From the NCBI GenBank assembly GCA_019925105.1, contig JAHGAU010000011.1:434001-498000 (forward strand): 64,000 bases of DNA, in the 5' to 3' direction. This DNA comes from Niebla homalea. Lineage: Eukaryota > Ascomycota > Lecanoromycetes > Lecanorales > Ramalinaceae. The position numbers and the translations under genes are program-made. The notes under the pieces are model-generated. The model was not told the origin of the DNA, made no database searches, and saw nothing but the letters and a program-made list of their open reading frames with translations. Shown here one piece after another: positions 12,235 through 23,688 of the stretch (position 1 is the stretch's first letter; every line of letters starts with the position of its first letter).

Positions 12235-14183
12235 TTATAACTTATAGATTTAATTATTAAAGTAAAAGTTTTATTATAGTCGATATTTTCCCGTTATTTA
12301 TAACCGCGGATTACGTAACGGGCCTTATATTAAATAATTAAACCGTTAACGCCTTTCTTAAGAATATAAACTTATTATCCTTTTAGAATAATTATACCCG
12401 GGGGTATTATATACTTAAGAACGAATATTTAAGTATTATTTTTAATATAAAAATTATATTTAATTTTTTCCGTTAATTATTAATTTATTTTATAATAAAT
12501 ATTTTTTATAATTTTTTAATAGCTTTTTAACTTAAATAGTTCCGGCTTATTCTTAAATAATATTAACGTTAAATAATAAATATCCTTTTCTTTATTTAAA
12601 ATAATTATATTAATAAAAGTAAATAACGGGTTTAAGGATATATCCCGGAATTCTAAATACTTAAGAATCTTAAGCTTAAAATTACCTTAGAAAATAATTT
12701 TAATTTCTTTCTATAATTTATTAAATTATTACTTATTTTAATTATATTAAGTTTAAGGATAATCTCCTTATTCCTTAACCGGAAATATATTATTTATAAG
12801 TATATCGTTTAAGATATTATTAATAAAAACGTTATTATAAATTTAATTCTTATAATTCTCCTTTAAAATAAGGACCTATTAAGGCTATATATTCTTTTTT
12901 AAATATTAAATCTTTTCCGCCGGAATATTCTTATCAAAGTATAAAGAATTATTTTACTTTCTTATTAAAAATTTTTACCCAGAAATTAAAGACCCGGTAT
13001 ATTTTAATAATTTTATTATCGTAATTTAATAAAATAAATAAATTGGCCCTTTTATTTAAAGAGATTTAATACTTTATAATCTTAATTTATATTAATAACT
13101 TAATAATTTATAAATATAATAAATCCGGTTTTTAATTATATTATACTTAATAAAAAATAATCTTCTTTTTTAAGCTAGACGTAGGTTTTTTTATAATAAA
13201 ATAATTAATAATTATTATAATTTCCGGTTATAAATTTTTAAGTAAACTTATATTATAAATTATTATATGGGTCCGGTTTTTAATTTCCTGGTTAAATCTT
13301 TTATTTACGGGGTTTTATTTAAAATTATTTTATACCGTTAATTTATAAATAATATTATAATCTTTAAGGTAATTTTAAAAGTTTTTTAATATATATTCGC
13401 CCCCGTTATTTACCCGTAAATACCTGATTTTCCGGTTAATAATCTTATATTTAACTTGAAATTACTTAAATTTACGGATTACGTCCGATTTATAAATTAT
13501 TAAATAAACTTTTAATATATAAATAAAGTTATCCCGGAAAATAATAAAATATTTAATTATATTAAAGCTTATTAATTTAATAAGCCTTATAACGTTTAAA
13601 TAAATAAGCTTTAATAAAGTTATCTTTAACTTAAAATATCTTTTATAAGGTTAAGAAGTTATTTTATTAAAAATATAATATATATATATGACTTTTTTTA
13701 AAAGCTTTTCTTATTCTTTTTATTTATATTTAAGGGATATCCCTATTAATATTGTAGTTAATTTAACGATAAACTAAAAGCTAAAATACCCTGTTTTTAT
13801 ACATTAAGTTAATATATCGTTTAATACGTTAAATACCGCTATTATTAAGTAAGGTAATACTTAAAGATTTAATATAAAAAGCTATTTTTATCAGGAGTAT
13901 ATAAACTTACTAGGTCCTTTAATTATTATCCGTTTAACCCGGAAAATTATTATTTCTACTTTATTATTTAAGAGTTAAGTTTCTAAAAAAAGGTTTACTT
14001 TATTATTAAGGGAATAAATAGAATTTAAAAACTTAATTATTACCTTTTTTTCGTTGATATTATAAATTACCTAAGCGGTATTAATACCGCTTATATAATT
14101 AATTCACATTAAACCTAGCCTTAAAGATATTATTTAATAAGGCAGGAAATCGTTATTAAAAAATTCCCTTTAATAAAAAAGGT
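12235..14183 (-). pseudogene. B0 pol remnant: reverse transcriptase start and integrase
   Basis: On the minus strand this is the middle of a Copia polyprotein, colinear with B2 51,564-53,510. Near 12,240-12,380 the RT opening reads RYKARYVIRGYKQ followed by YNKTFT, the Copia RT start. Upstream in coding sense, about 13,378-13,415, the integrase motif reads VNNGGEYILKNF, where the Copia core has a D-N-G-G-E-Y motif. The catalytic Asp-to-Asn change and the many TAA codons are RIP products. The piece ends where the GC-rich insert is embedded after AAAAGGT. Confidence 0.82.
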
Positions 14184-14356
14184 GTTATGGCAGTACCTAC
14201 CTTGGAGCAAGGGCTCCGGGGTAGGGCCTACCCCTGGGGGTGATCCCCCGGGTAGACTACCTTCTCATATATGGTAATAGCGGCTTACCCCTAAGCGCTA
14301 TTACCTACCCCGGATAGCTACTTTTACCTTAGTGGCCGAGTGGTTATTACCCTGAT
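14184..14356. mobile_element. 173-bp GC-rich structured insert in B0 (SINE-like or unknown small element)
   Basis: This short insert interrupts B0 at a point where B1 and B2 are continuous. It is flanked by the direct repeat AAAAGGT (14,177-14,183 and 14,357-14,363). It is GC-rich and not RIPed, unlike everything around it. It folds: an outer stem of 10 bp (14,216-14,225 with 14,304-14,313) encloses two hairpins, CTACCC/GGGTAG at 14,228-14,255 with an inner G5/C5 stem, and a 13-bp arm 14,274-14,287 with 14,292-14,304. A separate GGAGC/GCTCC hairpin lies at 14,204-14,217. TGGCCGAGTGGTTA at about 14,332-14,345 resembles the A box of Ser/Leu tRNAs, but no B box follows inside the insert. No coding potential. 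Its class is not known to me. Confidence 0.6.
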
Positions 14357-14739
14357 AAAAGGTATTTATTATAATTATTATTTAAAATTATTAACTTTTA
14401 TAAATTATTTAAGTTAATAAATATTATTATATATTTAAACCCAACGTATACGTTTATTATATTATAAATTTCCCCTGGAATTAATAGGTTTACCGGTATA
14501 ATTATCGTAATAACTTCCTTAATCTTCGGTTTCTTTAACCCCCGGTATAACGTCTTAATCCTTTTCTTAAGGTAAAGGACTTAATAATTATTTTCCGGGT
14601 ATTTATTATTACGGTTTTTTACGATATAGTAATTATATTTTTAATTATTATATTTAATAAAAAATTGCTTATTATTAATTTTTAGAATTATTAAATAAAA
14701 TTATAAAGTAATATTAACGCGGATTATATTAATTTATAA
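14357..14739 (-). pseudogene. B0 pol remnant between small insert and L1
   Basis: This piece is colinear with B2 about 53,540-53,930 (protease/pre-integrase portion of the Copia polyprotein by position). It ends at TATTAATTTATAA (14,727-14,739), the target of the LINE L1; the same 13 bp restart B0 at 33,841. No individual motif is clear; the call rests on alignment to B2 and B1. Confidence 0.75.
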
Positions 14740-14768
14740 GAATTATCGTGAAACGAGGGAAATTTTGA

Positions 14769-15919
14769 ATGGCGATGAATAAAGGGACCCCAGAGGTTTA
14801 AAACGATGCATATATATATAACTCTAATGACAGTAAGGGAAGTATATTAAGTGCGATAAGCGGAAGTAACGTAATAATTGAGAATAAGGTGGTAAACGGG
14901 CAAGTAACTTATATTAATAAAAACGGCGATAATGCGTACGGGCAATATAATAATAATAAACCGGATAACGTTTAAAGTAAATAAGGGAATTAAGGTTAAT
15001 AAAATACGTATATTAAAGCGCGTAAAACACGTAATAATAATACGGAAATAATAAGTAAATAAGGGGGTAAAAAGGCCGGTACGGTATTAATAATAAAGGA
15101 TATAAGTAAAAAGAAAGGGCGGGAAGATTACGGTAAAAGTATTATTAAGGGTATATAAAAGGGAAATAAAGCTAATAAGGAAAATAAGACCTTAAAAGAT
15201 TAAAAGTAAAGGACGGAGACAATATATTACCCAATAAATAAGGGCGAAAGGGCAATAAAAGAGGCGGTAAAGGCTTTAAAAAGACTTTTTACGGTAAAAT
15301 AAAAGGATATTACGTTAAAGATTTAACCGATACTATAGATTGGATTAAAAAGCGTAAAGGACTTTTATATAAAAATAAAAATAAAATTAAAGGAAGCGGA
15401 ATATTTATAGGGCTTTTAAGGGGCGAAAGCGAGGGCGTTAATAAAGGGTAAAGACGGCGGTTTAAAATTAAGGGTACGAAATAAAAGTATAAAAGTAATA
15501 ACCCCTTAAGCGAAAAAAAGCTAAGTAATAAGGGTAATAAAGGGGGTACTTATAATAAAAAATAAAAGGATAATAAAGAAGAAAGTAGCCGTATTAAGGA
15601 AGGTAAAAATAATAACGGTCCGCCTATTTAATAATAAAAAAAAGAATATAACTACGGAAGTAAACCCGTTATAGTTACTAAAAGCTTTTAAAATAACGAT
15701 AAAACCATTAATAGAATAAATTATCGTAATATATAAATTATAAAGTAAAAATATCCCTTTAGTATAATATTATTAAAGGTAAAAAAAAGCTTAAAGAAAT
15801 CTAAAACGTAAACTAATAAAAAAGAATATAAGTTAATTAAGGTTTTAAGGCAATTATTTACCGTCATAGTAAATAGGATATACTTATTACGTTTTATAAA
15901 AGCCGAAAAAGAGGCTACG
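14769..15919 (+). pseudogene. L1 ORF1 (gag-like), N-terminal part
   Basis: ORF1 opens at ATG 14,769 with MAMNKGTPE, matching L2, whose minus-strand ORF1 opens MATNNGTPE at 23,627. The region is Lys/Gly-rich and of low complexity, typical of the basic N-terminal part of LINE ORF1 proteins, which bind the element RNA. It is interrupted by the insertion of G at 15,919 and resumes at 29,185 in the same frame with the zinc-knuckle region. In-frame stops are TAA/TAG at presumed Gln codons. Confidence 0.72.
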
Positions 15920-16130
15920 TGTTAAGCCAGACGTATATTTAAAGCTTGAGGGTAGTATAGTAATATGAAATGTATATATAGCCTTAATAAATGGTATATT
16001 TGGTAAGTAAACTAATTATTAAAGAAGTAGAAGGAAAAGTAGGAAGGATAAATATTAAGTATTCTTATAGCCCAGTTACGTTAAAATTATAAGGTAAGTA
16101 TTAACCCCTATATTATTTTTTATTATAATA
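15920..16130 (-). repeat. 3' LTR of G (211 bp)
   Basis: It runs from TGTTAAGCCAGACG to TATTATAATA (RIP form of ACCATAACA). It is a direct repeat of 28,969-29,179. The pair forms TGTTA...TAACA termini, and differences are C/T and G/A only. Confidence 0.88.
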
Positions 16131-17858
16131 ATACCTTTTTTCCTTAATATTTTATCCTTAAAGCTATAGCTTTTAACTATAACCTTAAAGTAGCTTATTA
16201 AAAACCTTTTAAAAAACCCAGTAAAAAAAAAAGAAAAGAGTCTATAGGCCTTACGGTACGGATATATAGCGTATTCGCTTAATTCTTAACGTTAATAATA
16301 TTAATATTATCCGGTAAAAGTCTTTATATTTATTAATAAAAATACTTTAAACTTATAATAATATATATACTTTCTTAAACGCGTATTTTACTTTTCTTAC
16401 CGTATAATAATATTTAAGTTATAACCGACTTACGTTTAAGTCGTATAATTATATTAAAATTATTTATTAATAATTTCTTTTAATCCGCTTAATTTCTGGT
16501 TAAGTTACCCTTATAATTATTAAATAAATTACTTATAAAATCTACTTATATTATATAAATAACGTTTAATAAAAAGTATTATTTACGATCTACTTATTAT
16601 CTTTATAAGCCTTTATATAAATTATATAATATTAAGGTTAATAAAAAAGGATTAAGATTAATAAAGTATTCCCGTTATTTAATTAAAAAAACGTTATATA
16701 AAACTATATACCTCTGATTTTATTATTTTTATATAACGTAACCGTTATATAAATTAAACGTATATTTAAATTTTACTTAAATTAAATACTTAAATAAATT
16801 ATATATTTTTATATTACCGTTAACTTACTTTAATATTTAAGGAAAACAAAAAGTAATATAAGAATATATAAATAAACTTTATTAAATATTATATAAAGTT
16901 TTTACGTTTCTTAATTATTATAAAACTAAAGCTTTTTTAATAAAGTATTATTAAAATATCGATATTAATTAAATATAAATATAATATAATTAAAAAATAT
17001 CAGTCGTATGATTCTTATATTTAAGTAATTAATTAACTTAAATTGCTTTATCGTAAGCGTACCTTTATTATAATTTATATATTATTAATTATATTATAAT
17101 TTAAGTTTAATTTACTTTAATTTCCGGATCTTAATATAAAGTTTAAGTAATTAATATATAAGAATTCCTTTTTTAAATATAATTTATCCACTATAAATAC
17201 CGGCGGATTACCCGTATAACGTATTTTTATTTTATTAATACCTTATCCGTTTTTAATGTCTATTTTATAAATCCTACGTTTATTAATTAACTTTAAGTTT
17301 TCTTTAATATCTTCCGTTATTCCTCCGGTAAACTTATTATAGCCCGATTTCTTTATATTACGTTAAACCTTTTATAGCCCCTTAATAGGTTATAAACGTT
17401 CGTACTTAAAAGTACCGACGAGCCTTTAATTATAAGTTATTTCGTAAAATAATAACTTCTTAAGTATACTTACTTTACGTTATATAATATTGTAAGTTAC
17501 TTAATTAATTAAGGTACGTTTTTACCGTAAAGAAATTATAAGTTTAAATACTGGTTCTCATATAGGGTTTAAACAGGTAATAAATAAATTATAATAAAAA
17601 AGTATAGAGGATAATAAGTTTAAATGATTACGAGTTAATAATACTTAATATACATATATAAATAATAATACTTTTATATTTATATTAGGGTTTATCCTTA
17701 TAATAAAATTGAATATTTTATATTTAAGCTATATATCTTATACTTTATATTATAATTATTTATACTTTTTATTAAATATATTTTATAACTTTTTTACATA
17801 TTTTAAATTCTTTATTAAAATTTACTTATTATAAATAATTAAAAAAAATATTTATTTA
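16131..17858 (-). pseudogene. G: 3' coding remnant downstream of integrase (unidentified ORF)
   Basis: This is the part of G between the L2 insertion and the 3' LTR. The first about 150 bp in coding sense may finish a chromodomain (it reads NFNKEFKICKKVIKYI). Further on, about 17,420-17,120, the minus strand reads a charged, protein-like stretch with only RIP-type stops: GGITEDIKENLKLINKR, then IRYTGNPPVFIVDKLYLKK. This pattern loosely recalls the gag-like region ahead of zinc knuckles in LINE ORF1 proteins, but I cannot assign it. It could be a third ORF of G or an older insertion. The purine run AAGGAAAAAAGG next to 16,131 would be the polypurine tract. Confidence 0.45.
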
Positions 17859-17889
17859 ATCTTATAATATTGATTGATTGATTGATTTA

Positions 17890-20800
17890 TATTACGGATC
17901 TAGCTAAGCTAATTCCGGCGTTCCCTAATATTCGGCTATTTAATTTTATTAATAACCGCAAAAAACCTGATATCTATAACGTTAAGAATAAAAACCGGTA
18001 TCTACTTAGCCTTTATTTACGTCCTAAAAGCTAAGAGTATTTACGGCCGTTTAAAGAGTAAGAATTTATTTATACGCCTTTTTTAAGAAAACCTATAATA
18101 TTACGATTAAATTTACTTAAAGGTTACCTTTAAACTTATTGCTTTTCCGTTACCTTATAGGTTTATCCAATATTAAAATTTTAGAATTCCGATTATATTA
18201 TTAAATATTCTTATTAATATATATATTATTATTACTTTATTTATACGACTCTGCCGACCGATATAGTATTACCTTTTACGCCGCCCCGGTATTTATAGCC
18301 CCTTTAGCCCCTTATTAAGTGTAGTTTTTCCGCCGCTGTTTTTTGCCCTTAAATTAACGGCAAGGTTTCTTAATTAAGTTTTCGACCACTTTTTTTATTT
18401 CCTTAGTTAAGTTAAACTATAATAATAAGCCCGTAATTATTATGAATTTAACGGCCGTTTTAATACCCTTTTTATTAATAAGTATTTAACGATAATCATT
18501 AATTCCTACCTTTTTAATTAGTCCCGGTCTAAGCTCCTTAAATAGTAAATAGGAGATTAATATATATACGGTATTTTGCTTTCATTATTTATACTCGTAG
18601 CTAACGTTAATCCGGCTACCGGTATATACGATAAAGAGGAAGTAAATTAAACCGTTCTTATTTATCCGGAGTTAAATTATTAACGCGTTATCGCCTTTCC
18701 TTATAATCTTATAACGCCGGAGATACTTATTAATAACCTTATTATTATTTAACGCCAGGTATTATCGCCCTTAAAGGATTAATTCTTTATATTTACGTTA
18801 ACGCTCTATTTACCTCCCTATAATCTATAGGGTAATCGCCGTTAACTTTACCTTCATAACCTTCTTTTTTTCTATTACTTTCGTTTTAAGTAAGAGTTTA
18901 TATATTCTTACGTTAACTTCTTAAACGTAAATTAAATTAACCTTTTTTAACTTACTTTAATTTAACTTCCGTGGGGGGGATAAATATTATTTCTTTACGC
19001 TTTCTTATTTAAAGCTTTTTATAATTTTAATAAATACGTTTATTTCTTATTAACGTAATTAAGTTTATACCTTTTTTAAGCTTCGTTTAAGTAACTATTT
19101 AATTTAAAGTTAGCTTTATTAATAATATAAAGACTTCGGATTCTAATACCGGGACGGGAGTCGCTTTATATATTTTACTTATTATTCTTAAATATCGGTT
19201 TTAGATTTTTTATAATTGCCGGACGGGCTCTTTTTTATATTTAAGTGTGCCTTTAGGTATATATTAAATGGCTATTACGTACGTTATTATAGGCTTTATA
19301 ACCGCTTAATAAACGGTTCTAACTTTCTATAAAGTAGCTCCTTACGTTAACGCCGTAAGGTAAATAAGGCCTTTCTTTTATAAAATTATCTTCTTTTAAA
19401 CCTTTTTATATAGTCCTTTTAATTTAATTTCTTATTGACCTATAGGTTAAGTACCTTAATATTAACTTTTAGTTTTACCGTTATATTACTTAAGTTTATT
19501 ATAATTATTATATTATATAGCTTTAAGCTCTTTATTATATAGATAAGCTTATATTTATACGGGGTAAATTAAGCTTTATATATCTTTATTTATTATAAGT
19601 AAACTTTATAAGCTTATTTTAGCTTTAAATAGTTTATACGAGTAAACGTACTATAAGCTAAGAGGTAAATATCGTTAATAAAGTTTTTTATTTAAACCTT
19701 TTATTTTAACTTCGTTAAGTCCTCGATAAGCGGGCCGTTAAAGAATAGGAATAAGATTAAGGAGATAAGTAATCCCTAAGGAATCCTTATTATTACGGGC
19801 TTTATTGTATTTATCTTTTATCTTAGGTTAATTAACGTCGCTCGGTTACTTAAGAAACTCTCTATTTAATTTACGAAAAAAGGTAAAACCCCCTTTTTCC
19901 GTAAATTATATAATAATTTTTAATAATTTATTTTATTAAATGCCTTTATAATATTTAAGGAAAGAAGACTCGCGACGTATTTCTTCTTATAGCCCTATAT
20001 TATATATATGCTATTAACTAAGCCTTTAAGAGCCGTCTCCATTAACCGTCCTTTTTTTATCCCTATTTATTAATCGGGGAGCAACTTATACCCTTTTATA
20101 TAATTATTTAAAATCTTCATAACCACCGTCTTTAAAGTCTTCCTTAATATATAAAGGAGTATTATAGATCTATATAATTTTACCTTTAAGTAATTTAACT
20201 TAACCAACTTCTTAAAGATAATTATCTTAACCTTCTTAAATCTATAAGGGTAATATCCTATATTAAGGTAGGCTTAAAATAGGTAAATAAAGACCTCTTT
20301 AAATAGTAACGTTATTATGGATAAAAACCTATTTAATATACCGTTAAGTCCGGGGGTTTTATCCTTCTTCGGTTTATTAATTGCCTTAATTATTATTTTT
20401 TAAGTTATTACTTTATTTATTATTATTAATTCAGGATATATTATACCGTCAATATTTATTAAGTTAACTTCCGGTAACGGGGGAAAGAACGTTTTTTTAA
20501 GAGCCTTAATTTTGCCGTTAAAGGTATTTATTATCGTACCGTTTGGTCTTTTTAAGGGTAAAAACTTAAAAATAGGTTTAGGTTTTTTACTCTATTCCTT
20601 ACCGTATTTTATTAACTTCCAAATATTATAAGGGGAAACCGTTAAGTTATATATTATAGCCCGGAAGTATATTTATTTAATCTTCCGGATAATTTTCTTT
20701 TTTTTTTCTTAAGCTTCCTTTAACCATTAAAGTATCTCCCGGTTTTTATATTTAATAGTTTATTTTATAAGCGCTTTTATTTCTGCAGTTGCCTTTATAT

Positions 20801-21900
20801 ATTTTTCATTTTAATAAATTTTAACTTTTTAAAACGGTTTTATTATTAAGACTATAATATTAATTATTTTATTTAAAGCCTTTATTATCCGCTTTATGAA
20901 ATAATCGATCTATTCTTTATTATTAAGCCGGGGACGCTCCGTTAATTAAGATATTATCTTTACCGTCTTTATTAATACCTTGGCTTCCTTAATTGTTTTT
21001 TATATTCATTTAAACGGTAAAAGCGGAATCGCGTTAATAAACTAATTTAAGATTATTTATATCGGGACGTGGTTTAAACCGTATTTTAAGTCTTCTTAAG
21101 GTTTATATATTATAATTAAGTTAATAATACCTTTTAAGTTAAATATTAAGTTAATCGTAGTCCTAAGTTTATAGCTTTCTTATATAATAGCCCCTTTTAG
21201 CGTTAATAATATAAAGTTAAATTATATAGTAACTATTAATAACTTTTTAAATTTAATATAATTAATTATATAACCGTCCTCGTTCTATTAAACGTAATAA
21301 AGATTAAAGTCCTTTATTAAGAAATACTTACCGGGTATAATTATAATATCCTTAAGTAACGGGATCGTAAAAGGTCCCTTCTTATTAACCGGTAACGGAT
21401 TATACGTATTATAAATATTTAAAGTACCCTTAATATCCCCCTTTTATATAATCCGGAGTATATATAGGTTCCCTCCGTAATAAGTAACGTTTTAACTATT
21501 TATATTTAACTTTTTATTAATAAAGAAATATATTCGCGTTATTTTATTACTTTTAAAGGCTAAATAAAAATCATTTTCCGGGTTAATTAAAAAGTAAATA
21601 TACGGACTATATAGCGGCTTTTATATCGCTATAATATCGATATCCTTTACTTTTTTAGATCCGAATATTAATATTATAACTTTAATTACTTCTTTATATA
21701 CGTTATATTATATTACCTTTAAAAACGTAAATATATTAAATATTAATGTCCGTTAAGTTTTCTTTATTAATTTTTATTTATATAAATAATCTTTCTTTAA
21801 AGTTAAGCGTTATTTATTTTAATCTTTTTATTATAATAATAATCCCGGTCGGGCGGCCGGCCTTAAAAGTTAATATTATTATAAGCTTCTTTTTCTTTAT
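17890..21900 (-). pseudogene. L2 ORF2: endonuclease and reverse transcriptase
   Basis: This is the non-LTR polymerase ORF, read right to left; the ORF1/ORF2 border is approximate. The RT fingers motif reads KPKKDKTPGLNGI with NRFL at about 20,335-20,420 (family form K-x-P-G-x-D-G-I). The IPQGLLISLILFLFFN motif lies at about 19,730-19,810. The catalytic box reads FINDIYLLAYST at about 19,647-19,682, Asn replacing the first Asp of the F-x-D-D box. A C-terminal Cys/His zinc region, now Tyr-rich, lies near 18,550-18,700. The product would nick target DNA and copy element RNA at the nick. Many TAA stops make it a pseudogene. Confidence 0.82.
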
Positions 21901-21949
21901 ATTATTAATTACCGTACTTTATCCTTCCCCGTTTAATAAGCTCCGTTTA

Positions 21950-23627
21950 TATCTTAAAACCGTCTTTAATTACTTTATTAATTTAAATTCGTACGAATTA
22001 TAACGTTAAACTTTAACCGTTATCCTAATCTCTTTACGTTAAGTTTCCTTCGCTCTTACCGTATACCGTAAGTTTTACGTTAAGTAGCTATTATTACCAT
22101 ATACCGTATATTTCGGCGCGTTCTTCGTTAAGCTTTTTACTATTAAGTTAATATATTTATATATATTATACCCTTCGGTATATATTGCGTACTTCGTATT
22201 ATTAAGGTATTTCGTAATAATATATTTATACCCTTAATATTTAAAATATTAATAAATATCCGCTGCCTAATCTTAAGGTCTCGTTAATTTAAGGGACTTA
22301 TCCTTTATTACCCCTTTATTGAAAATATCGTCGTATATCCTTATTAACGTTATACTTAAAATAACCGTAAAGTATCTCTTTATACGACTAAAAGCATTTA
22401 ACCTTTTTATTATAATAAAAAAACTATAATTAACGATTTTCAGTTTAAGGTAAAGGACCGTATTCTCCTTTTTTATCCGCCTTAAAGTAGTTTCCTCTTC
22501 CTCCCCATAAACCTTATTAAGTATATCCCGTTTACCGTAATAGCGAAGGATTACCTTAATACCTTTACCGTCTTATACTTCCCTTTACCGGTTTATCTCT
22601 TTAATTTCTTTAACCTTTCTTTCGCCTTTAATAAGGTTATATTAAAGAAGATATTCCCGTTTTATAGCTTACGTATTATAATAATTTACTTTATTAATAG
22701 TTCTTCTATTACTTTAAACGTTTTTATTAATTATAACGGGTTCGTTTTCGCCATTATATTTTTCTTTTTTTTACCCGATAATCATATAATTATTATTTTT
22801 ATTTTCCTTAACGCCGCCGCTTTCTCTTTTATTTTTACTTCCTTTACCGTTAACGTTAATACTATTTTCATAGCTTTCGCTATTTAACTTATTCCCGCTC
22901 CCTTTTTTAAAGCTTCCCTTATTATTCCTTTATTTTATACGTATCCTTTCTATTTCCCTTTGCCTCCGTCTGCCGGCGCCCTTATTACCGCCCCTTAAGC
23001 TCCGCGTAATTTCTTTAACTCCCTTAAACTTCTCCCCGCTTTTACGTAAAAGTTTCTTACTTTCCGTAACCCGATTTATAATATCGGTTAGGTTTTTAAC
23101 GTAATATCCTTCTATATAGTTATAAGGAAGCCTTTTAACGCCCTTACCGTTTCCTCCTTTTTTATTTCTTCCCTACGTATCCGGTAATTATTTCTTTTTA
23201 TAGTTTATTCTTATTTATTTAATATTTCTTTATCTTTACTTAGTTCTTTCCTAGTTTATATATACTTAATAAGGCTTTTTATGCCTTCGTTTACCCCCTA
23301 TCCGTCCCCGCGTACCGTCCTTATCCCTTCCGCTTTTTATTTACCACCTTTTATAATAATACCTTCACGCGTTATACGCGTCCCTTTACGCGTATTTTAT
23401 TAATTATAAGCTCCCTGTTTAATTTAAGGCCTTTCTTTCTCGTGTTTATCGCGTTATTCGTGCGATTTATTACCGTTCCTATTAATCTGGGCCGCTTGCC
23501 CTTCCTCCCCTTTTACCCTTACCATTCCGCTTCCGCTTATCGCATTTAAGGTACTGTCCTCACTATTACTTAAGCTATGCACACGTGCATCGTTTCTGAC
23601 CTCTGGGGTCCCGTTGTTCGTCGCCAT
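21950..23627 (-). pseudogene. L2 ORF1 (gag-like, zinc knuckles lost)
   Basis: It starts at ATG 23,627 (minus strand) with MATNNGTPEVRNDARV. The N-terminal half is charged and low in complexity. Around 22,160-22,270 it reads YQYFKYQGYKYIITKY and related repeats, aligning with L1 29,395-29,620. The spacing is that of two or three CCHC zinc knuckles in which every Cys and His has become Tyr, the expected result of TGY/CAY to TAY by RIP. The protein would coat element RNA. The 3' boundary is approximate. A short plus-strand open frame at 21,746-22,003 is antisense to this region and is not considered a gene. Confidence 0.75.
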
Positions 23628-23688
23628 TTTCAACCTGCCCTTCTAATCATAGGCTTCACGTTTTTTTTTACTCTTTATCTTATAATAT

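Larger units (their letters stand above)
17871..23676 (-). mobile_element. LINE L2 (minus strand), inside G; less RIPed
   Basis: This is a complete-length (5,806 bp) second copy of the L1 LINE family, inserted in G with the 12-bp TSD ATCTTATAATAT (17,859-17,870 and 23,677-23,688). The 3' end on the minus strand is a TCAA-repeat tail (plus strand TGAT repeats at 17,871-17,886). The 5' end has an A-rich run (T run on the plus strand near 23,661-23,669) about 35 bp before ORF1. It is visibly richer in G and C than G or L1, so it entered late and saw fewer RIP rounds. It is still disabled by stop codons. Confidence 0.9.

Noticed and set aside
14332..14345. Ser/Leu tRNA-like A box TGGCCGAGTGGTTA
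   Set aside because: No B box, acceptor stem or anticodon arm follows; after 14,356 the sequence is B0. Not called a tRNA gene.
16131..17460. Long plus-strand frame (reading TAA/TAG as Gln) opposite the G 3' remnant
   Set aside because: Its translation is hydrophobic and low in charge, typical of an antisense read; the minus strand in the same place is charged and colinear with the orientation of G.
21746..22003. Plus-strand open frame of 85 codons, hydrophobic
   Set aside because: Antisense to the L2 ORF1/ORF2 border; its hydrophobic make-up is what the complement of charged, AT-rich coding DNA yields.
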